From Cryptomeria japonica (lineage: Eukaryota > Streptophyta > Pinopsida > Cupressales > Cupressaceae), in NCBI RefSeq assembly GCF_030272615.1, contig NC_081405.1, positions 310,821,235-310,885,234 of the forward strand: a DNA stretch of 64,000 nt, given 5' to 3'. Both the position numbers and the translations under genes were made by a program. Of this stretch, positions 1-11,699 are shown piece after piece (positions within the stretch are counted from its first letter, which is position 1; each line of letters opens with the position of its first letter). The notes under the pieces were generated by a model that was given only the letters and a program-made list of their open reading frames with translations, was not told the DNA's origin and searched no databases.

Positions 1-1289
1 TCTCCAAATCTTACTATTCCACCATCATATCTTTCCATATTCACAAATTTGCTTTTATAACCAGTCATATGATGCGAACAACCGCTATCAATCACCCATT
101 CATATTTCTCTTCAACTCTAGCAGCTAGAGATTTCTCCTCAATAGTGCAGTTTGTGGAATCAACAAGTACCGGTCCATCTTCTTTAATAGCAATAAACAC
201 AACTTCATCTCCTTTTGATTCTTCATTTGTAACACCTTCATCAGCAGCATAATAACAGTTCTTCTGATGCTTATACTTTTGGTTAGGCTTGTAGGGTTTG
301 TCATACTTCTCATGCTTCTCATATCTATCATTTTTATCATGCTTATCAAATTTATCATGCCTATCATACTTAGACATTCTCTTCAGGCATCTAGAAGAAA
401 AATGTCCTATCTTATTGCAAGAGAAACATTTCGGAGGCAATTTTCCATCATACTTACCTGCTCCCTTAGGCAGTCTTCGGACAATCAATGCTTCAAGCTC
501 ATCCAATTCTCTTTCTTTCTCTTCCATCTCTCTTCTCTCTCTTTCATATTTGGATATTTTGCATTCTTCAAGATCATACTTCTGCTTTCCAGATACAAAT
601 GCTCTAAATGATGTCTCAAACTTTCCATGTGATTCACCAAACTTGCTCAGTTCAAATGCAGCAATCTTTCCAACCAACATATCTCTTGTCACAATAGTCA
701 CACTCCGGATCTCATCAGTAGCGACTACCTTATGTTTGTAAACAGGAGGCAATGATCTCAGCACCTTAACAATAATTTCATCTTCTTCAAGGATTCCACT
801 AGCACATCTAATACCTAGGAAAAGTTCATTCACCTTAGCCATCAAGGAATTTATGTTCTCATCTTCTCCCATTCTTAGCATCTCATACTTCCCTTTCAAA
901 CTCTACAACTTAGCAACTTTGACTTGTTTATCTCCTTCATACAAGGTTTCAAGCTTCTCCCAGATCTGATTTGCAATCTAAAGTCCCATTACATTAGTCA
1001 TTTCTGAATCAGTCAGGGCACTCAGTAATGCTTCTTTATCTCTAATGTTATTTTTAGCTTCCTTGATCTCATCAGCAGTAACCGGTCCATTCGGAGGAAC
1101 AGAATAGGTATTCTTAGTAATCTTCTAATAATCCTCTCCAAGACCTCTCAAGTGCACTTCCATCATGTTCTTCCATATAGCATAGTTACTTCCATAAAAT
1201 CTCAGACTCTCCTTCTTAAAGATAACACTTCCACTTCCAATTTCTATCTTGGATCTCCTCAAACGGTTAAGCTTCTTCTGGAGGATCTA
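1..1289 (-). pseudogene. Copia gag and protease start (element K), decayed
   Basis: Read on the minus strand, one continuous frame runs from about 1247 to the window start. It begins with a copia Gag region of the type that has Y-x-x-W-K-x-x-M near its N-terminus, followed by a Glu/Lys/Arg-rich stretch, a CCHC zinc knuckle at 388-428 (CFSCNKIGHFSSRC, C-x2-C-x4-H-x4-C), a charged linker rich in Lys/Asp/Tyr/His, and the start of the aspartic protease (WVIDSGCSHHMTG at about 60-105; D-S-G active site). Three in-frame stops break gag near 1121, 976 and 904. Gag and protease share a frame, as in plant copia polyproteins. Integrase, RT and RNase H would lie before base 1. Family assignment is firm; the coding sequence is dead because of the stops. 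Confidence 0.85.
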
Positions 1290-1301
1290 GCTCTGATAGC
1301 A
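1290..1301 (-). promoter_or_regulatory. Primer binding site of copia element K
   Basis: The minus strand reads TGCTATCAGAGC, one base off the plant copia PBS TGGTATCAGAGC that pairs with the 3' end of initiator tRNA-Met. It lies 2 bases inside the LTR end at 1304 and about 40 bases before the gag frame, which fixes the orientation of K. Confidence 0.75.
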
Positions 1302-1303
1302 CT

Positions 1304-2459
1304 TGTTGGCAACAACAATGAAGGAAAACTGAGAGGGGAGTTGAATCAATTTTCACCGGATTAGCAAAATTAATCACATTCACAAATCTAATAAACTACA
1401 GCAACAAAGATAGGCAAATAGATGGCACAACACACAACACCAAGATTTTGACGTGGAAAACACAATTAAGGGAAAAAGCATGGTAAGAACCTACCCACAA
1501 TAAGATGATACTCTGCAGTAGTATGTGAAAATATTACAATGGGGAATGCACCTACATTCAACTCACTACCTAGAGCTCACTGCTCAAATATAATAACCTG
1601 GAAGGTTACAACCATTAGGGAAGTCTCACTGACTTACAACAAGATTCAGACTATAATCCGGAAGGAATGAACTGCAATAACAGCATCTGCTAATGCCTAA
1701 TGACAGTTCTGGTTAAGCATGTATGTCTGCTCTGCAACCCTCAAAAACTCTGCTCAATCCCAATACCGAAGTATAATTTCGCTTATGCTCACATACACCA
1801 CTCTTTGATAATGCAGATACTACCCTATTATCCAAATTACATGACTTTGTCACCTATTTATACAATTCATCAACCTTGACAACAAGGTCAGCTAAACCCT
1901 CATCTCATAATTATAAAATTACATTGCGCGATACAAAGATCGACCACTGGACCAATATAATGATATACGTGATATAACATGGACCTAAATCAAATCTCCA
2001 AATACGCAACACCATCGAAAATCGTGCCAAGATCAACCGCAACATGCTACACCACCAAGAATACCACATAATATGAAAAACATCACTGGTTTAGCAAAAT
2101 CATCAAAAACTTGCACAACGATCAATGTGAATCATCAAAACAAATAGGACACAATTAGGAAACACCAGCAAGAACGTTAGAATCATCAGCAATAGTTGCA
2201 CCAACACCACTTATCAAATCTTAATCGATCAACATTTGAAACTCAAGAACACTCAAATAGCAGCAACTGTCACGAAGAAAGATAACTTGCAGAGCACCAA
2301 ATCATGAACCATCTACAATGAAGATACACATGAACATCCCAAGAAATTTCCCAAAATATCAGCTTAAGATCTGATCACACCGGACTATACCGAAGGAAAT
2401 ACTGAAATCTGCAAAGCATTGATCAGCAAACCGAACTGCAAACCGGATCATATGATAAT
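1304..2459 (-). repeat. 5' LTR of element K, U5-side part
   Basis: On the minus strand the LTR ends in GCCAACA at 1304, directly before the PBS. The LTR is split by element A at 2459/2460 and resumes at 13714. The partner LTR lies outside the window, so the boundaries rest on the TG...CA ends and the PBS only. No coding content is seen here. Confidence 0.65.
2455..2459. repeat. Target site duplication of element A (left)
   Basis: ATAAT here matches ATAAT at 13709-13713 on the other side of element A. Five bases is the usual duplication size for plant LTR elements. Confidence 0.9.
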
Positions 2460-3890
2460 TGTATGTCAAAAATGTGGTATCAACCTGTAGGAAGAGAAAA
2501 CAATTCAAACACACACATGAAACATTGCATTAGAGGTTAGAAATCCAAACAAAACAAAGTTAAATGAATCTAAACTCTTTAAATTGTTCCATGTTCCTCT
2601 ATCTCCAAGGATCTTCAAGATTCAAGGTGACTCTCAGCTTGGAAGAGCACTTGATTCTTTAAGATGACAACCTAAAGAACGAGATTTATGATTTTAAGAT
2701 CTAAATGGAATGCAACCAAGATCCCAGTGATGATTTTGATATGAAACTAGATGATGATAGGATGCAAGATATTGATATGAAGCTTAAACTAGTATGAAAA
2801 TGATACTAAGATGAAGCTAACATGATATGAGATTAACCTGATATATCTAAGATTATAATGCTATCAAAATGATCTAATATGCTATTCTATCAAAGAGAGA
2901 TAATATGCTTAATGTTATGAGACTATAAGTTTGATGCACAAAGACTTGATCTTTTTGAAGAAGGAATGGGCTCTATTTATAGGGAAAATAGGGAAATGGA
3001 TGGTCAAGATTGGATAATCTTAACAAGGGCCAGGATTGAAAGTTAATCAATCCATGTTTTCAATTCTCACCAAGGAAATGGTGACAATTGTCAACAAGAG
3101 GTTGCTTGAGAGGAGATGAAAGAAGCATTAAATGCTTGAGAAGACCTCATGGTTACCCTAGGAGGTAAGGGTTAAGGTTGGGTTAGGGTTATCCAATGGA
3201 TAAAGCTTTTACCCAAGAGGTAAACTCTTGTGCAAAGATTAAAGGGATAACCATGGTCAAAGCAATGAATTCTTGATGAGACCCTTGGGTTAGATGAAGG
3301 TTGAATTAAAAGAAAAAGTCTCTAATCATACTAGAGGGTTGAGTTAACCATTAATTGTTATGAAGACTTTCAAGGTTAACTTGTTGAAGACATAAAGGCT
3401 TTATTGCTTTTTGAAGACTTTACTCCAAATTTGAGAAGTGACCTCCTTAAATTTAGGGAAAAGGGATAATGGATGGGTTTGGGCTAATTGATTAGGATTA
3501 GATGGATTCTAGAAGAATTAGGAATAGGATTTAGGATGCAAGTGGGAGATGTAGGAAAATGCAAGTGGGTGAGGGAAAATAGAATTAATTAAAATAAATT
3601 GTTTTATTTCAATTTGGTTGCAACTTGCATTTGTAGGATTTTGCAAGTGAGGGGATTTATAAATAAATTTAGATTTATTTAAATGCAAATGAGATTTTAA
3701 TTAAATGTAGATTTAATTAAAATAGGAAAGGGGATAAATTGATATCTTTAATTAAATGTAAATTTAATTAAATGGCTTAGATAGAAAAAGGGTATATTAA
3801 TTAAATCTTAATTTAATTAATAGGAAGAATTAAGAATATTTAAATGAATAAAATTCACTTAATTCATTGTGCAACTTTTAGGTGTCTACA
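2460..3890 (-). repeat. 3' LTR of element A
   Basis: The 1,431-bp repeat matches 12233-13708 almost base for base. On the minus strand a TATA box (TATAAATA) sits at 2974-2981. The part near the minus-strand start (about 3590-3850) is AT-rich with repeated AATTAAAT words. Relative to the other copy it lacks a roughly 45-bp stretch present near 13550-13595, which looks like a short tandem duplication or deletion between AATTAAATGG words. Confidence 0.92.
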
Positions 3891-3904
3891 TTTTGCCCCT
3901 CTTT
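3891..3904 (-). other. Polypurine tract of element A
   Basis: The minus strand reads AAAGAGGGGCAAAA directly before the 3' LTR start TGTAGACACC. This is the expected position and composition of a plus-strand primer, and it supports minus orientation. Confidence 0.8.
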
Positions 3905-3939
3905 GAGTTAACGTGTGAGAACATGTTGATTCAAAGAAA

Positions 3940-4180
3940 ATCTATTGGATATGATGTCAAAATTTGATCGATACGATGTTGTGGATATGAAAATATTGAT
4001 TTGATATGAAAAGTCAATATGATGCTCTGGATATGAAAAATTGATTTGATATGAAAAGTCGATATGATGCCCCAGATTTGATGAGCGATATTGATGATGC
4101 CCCAGATATGAAGAATTGATTTGATATGAAAATTTGATATGAAACTAATATGAAATTGATGTTGAGATTTGATATGATAA
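3940..4180. repeat. Short degenerate repeats near the 3' end of element A
   Basis: Words such as TTGATTTGATATGAAAAGTC and ATATGATGCCCCAGAT recur three to four times with changing spacing. Open frames across this stretch are by-products of the repetition and not genes. Confidence 0.6.
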
Positions 4181-4339
4181 TACCCCCTCAGGAGATCGTT
4201 CATGCACAAAAGGCATGAATGATCTCTCGAAAGAAGAAGAATGCTATTTGAAAGATAGAAGAGTGGATAGTGATGACATGCATGGGTTTGATAAGATTGA
4301 TTAGATTGACTGGATTGAGATTAAGATTGATTAGATTAA

Positions 4340-4680
4340 GATCAAGTCTGGTTTCAGGTATGACACCTCCTGTATAAGATATGGATGATTTAGCGTCTGG
4401 TTTTAGGAATGATATCGCCTGTATAAGACATGGATGATCGAGCGTCTAGTTTCAGGAATGATACCGCCTGTATAAGACATGGATGATCGAGCATCTGGTT
4501 TTAGGAATGATATATCTTATAAACACCAATCAAAACATCTGGTTTCAGGAAAGATACATCCTGTATAAGAGCTGATCAAAACATCTGGTTTCAGGAACGA
4601 TATATCCTGTATAAGAATTGATCAAAACATCTGGTTTCAGGAAAGATACATCCTATATAAGACATGATAGAAGATAGTTT
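4340..4680. repeat. 46-49 bp tandem array in element A, seven copies
   Basis: Seven copies of a unit begin near 4347, 4395, 4443, 4492, 4537, 4583 and 4629. Each has the core TCTGGTTTCAGGAA followed by a GATAY stretch and CCTGTATAAGA. Copies differ by a few bases. The same unit recurs in a changed form at 6005-6228. This is sub-terminal DNA on the 3' side of element A, where plant LTR elements often accumulate tandem repeats. Confidence 0.85.
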
Positions 4681-6004
4681 GGAAGAATGATAGAAGATAG
4701 TTTGGAAGAATGATGAAGATATGAAAGTGAAGAAAGATTCCATGATGATGCGATAGATATGCATGCGAGGGATGCAATGATGAATGATGAATGATATGGA
4801 TTATGTTTCAATCTGAGATTTTATGAGGATGATTTGATGCTTAGATAATAATGCTCTTGATTTTAATTATGTTGTGAATGTATGATTCATGAGAAGAAAA
4901 ATGTGATGATGCATTGCTTTGACTTATGAGATGTGAGATGTATCTTGAAAATGAGATGTATGATAATGACAATGATGTGCAACTAAATAAAAGATTAAAA
5001 TGATATGCAACTTAATGCAAGATTAAGATGATAATGATGTGCAGCTAATGCAAAGCTTAATATGCATTCTCGTTCTCAATGTTGCCATCTATTGTGATCA
5101 AAGTGTTAGTGCTTCCTTTGTTTTCATCATCGAGCCTTGATTTGTTGAAAGTTGATACAAGCATCATAGTATAATTGAACCATAAGGACCTGAGTATAGC
5201 TTACATGGATTTTGATATTGCAAGACGACACAAGCATCGAGGTATAATTGAACCAAGACGACCTAAGTGTTGCTTGCGTAAACAGACAAGAGTTAACCTT
5301 TGTCCCATACAAATCCGAAATGTCCTCAGCGATATGCCACCTGATTGCTTCATAGGACAAATTTGCATGATAAAAGACTTCACTCACAGATAGAAGACAA
5401 ATAAAACATCACATTCCTTCCTTGCTTCTCTAGTCATAAGACATCCTGGAGGTGCTCAGGAGATATGATAAGCAAAAATTAACAACCATAAGTAATCATG
5501 CATGCTATTGGAAATGTATTCTTGTCAATTAAAACATCTTGCAAATAGATCTTTGTTCAGTTGAAATCAGTTCAAGTTCGTGATGTCTAGCCTTCTTGCA
5601 TTGGCGTTTGTCATTTGTTGGTTGTTTGATCCTTGTTGTCTTGCTACCTGTTTGGTCTGATGTTGAAAATCTTGAAGGCAAAAGGCCCCCAACAAGGTCA
5701 GAATTTTGCCCTTGTTGTTGATACTACTTCAATATGGATATGTATGTTGATCACCAAGCCATGGTGGTATATGATTTGGATAGCTAATTCAGATAAATCA
5801 AGGACAGTGACTATGCTAAGTATGTCCAGGATTGATAAGCATTTTGTGAATTTCTGGTGATGTCTCAGATGGGTGGATATGATATGTACAATATGATTTG
5901 TGAAACATGTACTACCATCAATTGATAAAGATAAGGCTAACTATAATAAAATCCAGTAGTCATATTGATCTATGTCATTGTTTTGATTTGTTCGATGATT
6001 GATA
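4681..6004. other. Element A interior, no gene seen
   Basis: AT-rich sequence between the two GTATAAGA clusters with repeated ATGATG/GATATG words (4681-5060) and otherwise unique sequence. Short open frames on both strands at 5127-5393 and 5633-5860 show no family motif and no compositional sign of coding. Confidence 0.5.
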
Positions 6005-6228
6005 GAAATGTCTGGTTTCAAAGAGTGATTACCCCGTATAAGACTGATCTATCTGGTTTCGAGTGTACCTATCCCTGTATAAGACATGTTGATCTTGATG
6101 TTGATAGATGTATTGATTATCAAGACTCGATGATTTATAGGAATATCTGGTTTCAAAGAGTGAGTACCCCGTATAAGACCGATCTGTCTGGTTTCGAGTG
6201 TACCTATCCTTTTATAAGACATGTTTGA
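6005..6228. repeat. Second cluster of the GTATAAGA unit in element A
   Basis: Four related units near 6010, 6050, 6147 and 6187 alternate two variants: TCTGGTTTCAAAGAGTGA then CCCCGTATAAGA, and TCTGGTTTCGAGTGTACC then TATAAGACATG. The pair repeats as a roughly 137-bp block, so this is a small higher-order repeat. It is clearly related to the 4340-4680 array, 1.3 kb away. Confidence 0.8.
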
Positions 6229-6344
6229 TGTTGATGTTTATTTCGAGTAATGAATTAATTAACAAGACATGTGATCAGTTTGATTGCAGACTTTGAGATT
6301 TTTCCTGTTGTTGAATTGATTTGATGGATGGGTCATGCTTTCAT

Positions 6345-6510
6345 GTTTTGATTTTGTTGATTTTGTCGATTTTTAGTTTTTTGATTTTTTGATTTTTTTT
6401 TATATTTTGGATATTTTGATTTTTTTTGAGTTTTTTGGATATTTTGATTGTTTTTTTTTTTTTGAGTTTTTTGAGTTTTTTGGATATTTTGATTTTTTTG
6501 AGTTTGTGGA
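6345..6510. repeat. T-rich low-complexity tract in element A
   Basis: Runs of T broken by GATATTTTGGA and GAGTTTTTTGGAT words. The minus-strand open frame over it (Gln/Lys/Asn-rich) is caused by this composition. Confidence 0.75.
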
Positions 6511-6649
6511 TTAGAAGAAAGATGTATTTGGTTGCCCCAATGTATAGAAAGACAAGGAATATTATGAATGGATGTTTGAACCATTGAGGTGGAAATGGAT
6601 TTTTTGTCCATAGTTTTGATCAAGATCAATGATGGAAAAGGGGATATGG

Positions 6650-6950
6650 ATTACAGGATATGGATAAGGTGAAGCAAGATTGTAGATAGCACTGGATGAT
6701 GGAAGCAATGAATAGATAGGATAGATAGTATGGATAAGAGGATATGGATTAGAGGATATGGACAAGGTGAAGCAATATCATAGATAGCACTGGATGGTAG
6801 AAGATATGAATAGATAGGATAGATAGTATGGATAAAGTGAAGCAAGATTGTAGAAATAATTGGATGATAGAAGATATGAATAGATAGGATAAGGGATATG
6901 GATTAGAGGATATGGATGAGGTGAAGCAAGATTATAGATAATGATGAAGT
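6650..6950. repeat. 70-100 bp tandem array in element A, four copies
   Basis: Four copies start near 6655, 6754, 6837 and 6907. Each carries GGTGAAGCAAGATTGTAGAT, a TGGATGATAGAAG segment and GAATAGATAGGATAGATAG, with different internal deletions. Proline/tyrosine-rich minus-strand frames over 6562-7029 only translate this repeat. Confidence 0.75.
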
Positions 6951-7319
6951 TAGATAGGGTAATGGATATTGGAGGAAGGATAATGGGAGACATGGTAAGA
7001 AGAATAGAGTGGATGAACTTTGCCCCCAAGCATAGAGGTTTCTATTTTCAAAGAGGTGATATGTAAGATTGTCACAATATTTAGCATCATCTAAATAAGT
7101 GTTCTCGAACTTTTCAAAGATAGAGACCCAACCCACACTTAGAACCTTTGGAAATTCCAACTGAACATTTCTAGCAACTAGGAAGTAGACTCAAAAGGGA
7201 AGAAGAATCCCAAACTGGATCAAGGTACTTAGTCTTTGATTACCCATGTGTGTGCAAGTGGGTTCATTCTGGCTCATATGATCATTGTAATCTTCAGAAT
7301 CCAACATGGCTAGCTACAC

Positions 7320-7470
7320 GAGTCACCCTGACTTCAAAAGCATCCTGGATAGAGCCTCGCTGCCAGCGAGCGTCCATAGCCTTGACGAGGTTATCACTGT
7401 AATCTCACAAATATTGCTCCATTGCCAGCCAGGCTTCCATAGCCCCGATGGAGTTACTTGCATGTTCCCA
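7320..7470. repeat. Duplicated GC-richer segment in element A
   Basis: Two related stretches (about 7358-7410 and 7418-7455) share GCCAGC, CCATAGCC and GAGGTTA/GAGTTA words in the same order. No function is evident. Confidence 0.4.
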
Positions 7471-8209
7471 TAGCCAATCATTTTGATATTGCATTTCATT
7501 GCATTTTTTTTTTCTTGATATTCATTTTCTTGCTCATGCTTTTGATATTTCTTTTTTCTCTTTATTTTTCTTGCATTGGCTTGTAAGTGATGAAACTTAC
7601 ATGGGTCTAATAATTACAATGGTGCTGAAGCAAGATTTTAGATTTTTCACTAGCCATGTCTTCAATTTAAGAGATCGCAATGATTTAGAGCAATCAATTA
7701 AGTGTATGAGATATAGTAATCAAAAAGATGTCAGTACCAAGATATGATAAGTGGTTCTTTTCTGGATTGAGTGTGTATCCCAACCAAAAGAAAATGTTAA
7801 AGAGGAACAACCTCGGAATCAGAAGCGTTTCATGAATAGATATCTAGGAAAAGGACTGAACATTAGATTCGAGCATGGGCAAGCATGTGACAAAATGACA
7901 CAAATGCCTATTTCACAAATGAAAGATTTATGCAAAGGATTGAATGATAGGGATTGAAGGATAGAAAAGAGGTGTTGGATAATAGATAGAATGTTTGAAT
8001 ATTTGTGCGAGGATAGAGGGAAATGTATTCAAGATGAGTATCGGTACACAACTTGAGAAGTGATGAAGAGATAGAGGAAAATCAAATTTTGGGATATAAG
8101 GACCCAAAATAGATAGAGGAAATGATGGAAGAATATATTTGGGAAGATATTTAGATAGAGGGTTGAAAGAAGTTCGAAGATTTATTCCTTTGTTGATCTT
8201 TCTTATGGA

Positions 8210-8656
8210 TCATTTGAGGTGATGGATTAGTGATGGAGGGAGGTAAGGACCCAAGATGGATGGAAGGGATGAAGAGTTTGATTGTGGAATGAAAGGACCT
8301 AAGATAGATTTGGAGGATGAAGAGATTGACTTTGGAATGAAAGGACCTAAGATAGATTTGGAGGATGAAGAGATTCCTTGATCTTGATCTTGACTTGGAG
8401 TAGGATCATTTGAGTTTGTGCTTTTCTCTTGATTTTGAATTAGAATAGTGGAGGATATGGAAGGAATATCATGATTTTGCTTAAGAGATGGATGTTGAAT
8501 GGGACTCTGCTCTTGAGATGAAAGGGGGTCATCATGGATGGAATACCAAAAGATTAGGGGATCATCATAAGATTCTTGATAGGTGGGATCTTGATCGAAG
8601 ATGGGATCAGATTGGGAAGTCATGATATTGTGATCTTGATTTATGTTAGGACTCAT
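8210..8656 (-). CDS. Ser/Pro/Gln-rich open frame in element A, doubtful
   Basis: A 148-codon frame lies on the sense strand of element A. The product would be rich in Ser, Gln, Asp and Pro and holds two to three tandem copies of a roughly 18-residue unit (core SSSSKSILGPFIP) encoded by a 54-bp DNA repeat at about 8260-8390. No domain is recognisable. It could be a remnant of an extra coding region or only the product of a 3-divisible tandem repeat. Other short minus-strand frames (9069-9308 and 9796-10002, Lys/Asn/Ser-rich) are equally unassignable. Confidence 0.2.
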   Translation of the reverse strand: MSPNINQDHNIMTSQSDPIFDQDPTYQESYDDPLIFWYSIHDDPLSSQEQSPIQHPSLKQNHDIPSISSTILIQNQEKSTNSNDPTPSQDQDQGISSSSKSILGPFIPKSISSSSKSILGPFIPQSNSSSLPSILGPYLPPSLIHHLK

Positions 8657-9319
8657 TTCCTTTGACTGAGTTTCCTTTTTTTTTTGGTTTGATAATGAAT
8701 GGTCATATGAATGATCAAAGTTGATGTTTTTGATAGGTTGATTTAGAGAAATGTACTCCTGTTGATAAGGGTCTTAGGACTAGGTTGTCTCTTCTTTAAC
8801 TTAGTTTTGTGATGAAGACTTGTTCGTCTCAAAATATGAGGAGTGGTCATACACGAATGATCAATGGTTTCCTTCAATGTTTGGATTGAGATACTTCGTT
8901 TGGAAACTTAAGTCTACTTTTATCAAATGAAGGTTTAGATGCCCCCTCACGACAAAGTGTGTCAAATGATATGGATAAAGTCTCCCGATATGGAAACTTG
9001 ATTTGACAACTTAAGGTTTAAACCTGGTATGTTGTTTGATAGAATCCTTTAGATGATGGACCTTTTGATCAAGGTGATGATAATACCTGATTTTGATAGG
9101 ATAAAGTCTTATCTTTAGCTAGTTTTGGATTTGACAACTTTTGTTCTAAGACTGACTTGTTTGATTTGGAAATGATTTCTCTGGTGTTTTGATTTGATTT
9201 CTTGTGATCACGTTTGATATTGGACCTAAAAGGATACTCAAGAAGTTTGAAAACTTTTTCTAGAAAGGCTTGTTTTGCTCTCTGGTTTTCTGAGTTTTGA
9301 CCATGCACTAAGCCAAAGA

Positions 9320-9675
9320 CTAGATGCGCTAAAAAAAATTCTCAACGCGCTAAAGAGAAGACTCCACGCGCTACACTGCCCCCTGATACGCACTAACTGG
9401 TTTATTTTTCTTTTGCCTTGGTTCATAAAGGTCATGCGCCAATATGGGCCACCAATGCGCTAACTGTTAAACCCTACGCGCTAAAGTTTAGCTTCTACGC
9501 GCTAAGCTGATGCTTCAACGCACTAAACTGTTTTCAAAACGCGCTACTTGAAACTGCTAGAATTGGATTTCTATGAAGCGCTAATGTTAAGATTTAATGC
9601 ACTAAGGTGAAGGTCTAATACTCTAAAAGATGGTCCCCACGAGCTAAGAAGTTGCTCTCACGCGCTAAACTGCCC
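9320..9675. repeat. GCGCTAA motif array 1 in element A, about 21-bp spacing
   Basis: At least a dozen copies of (A/T)(C/T)GCGCTAA or close variants occur. Several neighbours are 21-22 bp apart (9453, 9474, 9496, 9517, 9538), while the bases between motifs are almost unrelated. In the sense (minus) direction the motif is TTAGCGCGT. A second, more regular array of the same motif lies at 11700-12150. Confidence 0.85.
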
Positions 9676-9689
9676 TGATATATTTTGAC

Positions 9690-11459
9690 TTGGTTGTTTT
9701 TCTGCGATTTTTGAAATTTTTAACACTTGTGATTTTGATGGATAATTTTGTTTTTGGATACTCAAGCTTACTAAGTCGAATAGATAAAATCTTGATTACT
9801 TGGTTTGATATTCCCCTAATCTTGTTGGATGAAAGTCTTTCCTAAAAATAGTTGAAATGTGGATAACCATCTCAAAAGATGTTTTGTTGGATTTGGAAAT
9901 CTTCTCCACTTTATGATTTTTCCTTGTTTGAACTGACTTTTGAGTTTGATTGTTGGATACTTTGCAAGATATTTTAACATTTGTGACAAGAATACATAGC
10001 ACACATGAAAATAATGGTCATCCTAATATTAAACATTGAGTGTATGTTCTTTTGAGGATGTGTTCAAATCTTCGATGCTATCACTGGTTTGATTTACAAC
10101 AAAAGACACATCAGATAGACTATTTATTCAAAGGTCATTGACAATATCATATCCCACTAGTCTCGATATTCCGTCAGCTCAAACAGCCTTGTCACCCCTA
10201 GAGGGCGCCCATTTTTTTGCCTTTTGCCAGAAGTTAACCCAAAGTGAATTGCTTCACTTGAGTAGCTATCTTGGGAGATATATGGTGAGTGATCTTGGGG
10301 GTGGATTCTTCCCCACCCTTGCACTATGATATTACAAATGTCTAGTTACTGACTTGGCTCAAGGTTTCTATTTCTAAGGTTCGTAATCAGGCTTCTTGTT
10401 CGGCCGTCAGTGATAAACTCCCTCAGGAGGCTTCCCAAACTTTAGAACAAAGGCTTTACATATCTCGAGGATACTGGGGGAAGGCTAATCGCTGTGCGCA
10501 ACCGTTGAAAAGGACTTTCGTCACTTTTCACTTTTGATTATAGTGGGTTGGAATACTTGACATCAAAGTTGTTTCCCACTTAGGTCATTCCCTTCACACC
10601 GGCCATAAATGGCTTTAAGAGTTGATTCCAACTCCTTGGGAAGGCGGGCCTACTAAAGGTTGTATAATGCTTGAAGTACAGAAAGCTTAAGAGTGGTTTG
10701 GCTTTTTGATCACCCAGTTAAGGGGAGAGCATATACCTTCCACTTTCGAGACAAGGCAAACAATCTTCTTTTTAGCCTTCAAGACAATGATTTGCTAACT
10801 TCTATTTGGAGATGATGCTCCAACAAGCATGATGTTATTTTTAACCTTTCATAGAAAAGTGTGTATTTCCAAAAACTTTTGAAAAATAAACATGGTCAAC
10901 AAAGTAAATCGTGATGTTGATCAACAAAATTAAAGTCAATAGGGGAAAGTTTTCCCTCTTTTCTTTGCATAAAATGAAGATGAGGTTCTTTTACTTTGCA
11001 AAATGAAGTGAATCCTTTTAAACACCAAAGGATGGTGAGGTTCTTTTTAAAATTTGTGCCAAAGTAAAGATTGTTAGTTCTTTTTACAGCTTCCAAAATG
11101 AAGTGTTTTTCCTCTAATCTTGCAAGAAAGCAAATATGAAGTTGTTGTTCTTTTTACCTTGCAATAAAGAAAAGATGAAGTCTTATTTTAAAACACCAAA
11201 AAGGAAGGCATGAAGTTCATTTTATGCATCCAAATGAAATGATGAGGTTTATTTTAACTTGTGCAAAAAAGAGAGTGAGTTCTTTTTAACCAACTTTTGT
11301 TGAAAGAAAGTAAAAAAAAGAAACTTAAAGCCTCTAAACTAACTCCTTCCCCTGCACAAAAAAAATATTAGAACCTGCACACAGTCCGTGATCAAATGTT
11401 AGTGTCGGCTTACACAAGCCTAAATTCTGATCTTGGTTACAAATTTTACAATCCTGATC
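9690..11459. other. Element A leader, no gene seen
   Basis: Sequence between the two GCGCTAA arrays. It holds several paragraphs of AAAGATGAAG/TTCTTTTTACC-type degenerate repeats (about 10900-11320) and otherwise unique sequence. I see no motif of Gag, Pol or any host gene on either strand. Confidence 0.5.
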
Positions 11460-11650
11460 CTGAAATGCCTTGAAAATTGACTAAGTCTGATATTTGGAAG
11501 ATCTTCCAAAAACTAGATTTTGCATTATAACTCCTAGAGGTCCGAAACCCCTCTCAAACATCCTGACAATATATATGGAATATAACTTAAAGTATAAGAA
11601 AATCTATTTTCTCTTTCTTATACTTAAATGTTATATTACATATATATTAT
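11460..11650. repeat. Palindromic module shared with 31.4 and 32.3 kb
   Basis: Contains TTTTGCATTATAACTCCT, GGTCCGAAACC, CTCTCAAACATCCTGACA and then an imperfect inverted repeat built on AATATAACTTAAAGTATAAG and its complement (11580-11640). Nearly the same module is at about 32310-32445 (same strand) and 31340-31515 (opposite strand). In A and at 32.3 kb it lies directly beside a motif array. Confidence 0.75.
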
Positions 11651-11699
11651 GCCTCCCACAAACCTGATTTTTGACTCTGCTACAAAGTTTTGCCTCTGT

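Noticed and set aside
267-741. Plus-strand frames rich in Leu, Ser and Phe
   Set aside because: They are antisense to the copia gag and knuckle region of K, which reads clearly on the minus strand.
3931-4209. 92-codon minus-strand His/Ile/Ser-rich frame
   Set aside because: Produced by the short GATATGAA repeats beside the purine tract; no family motif.
6333-7029. Minus-strand frames rich in Gln/Asn/Lys and Pro/Tyr/Ile
   Set aside because: They translate the T-rich tract and the 70-100 bp tandem repeat of element A.
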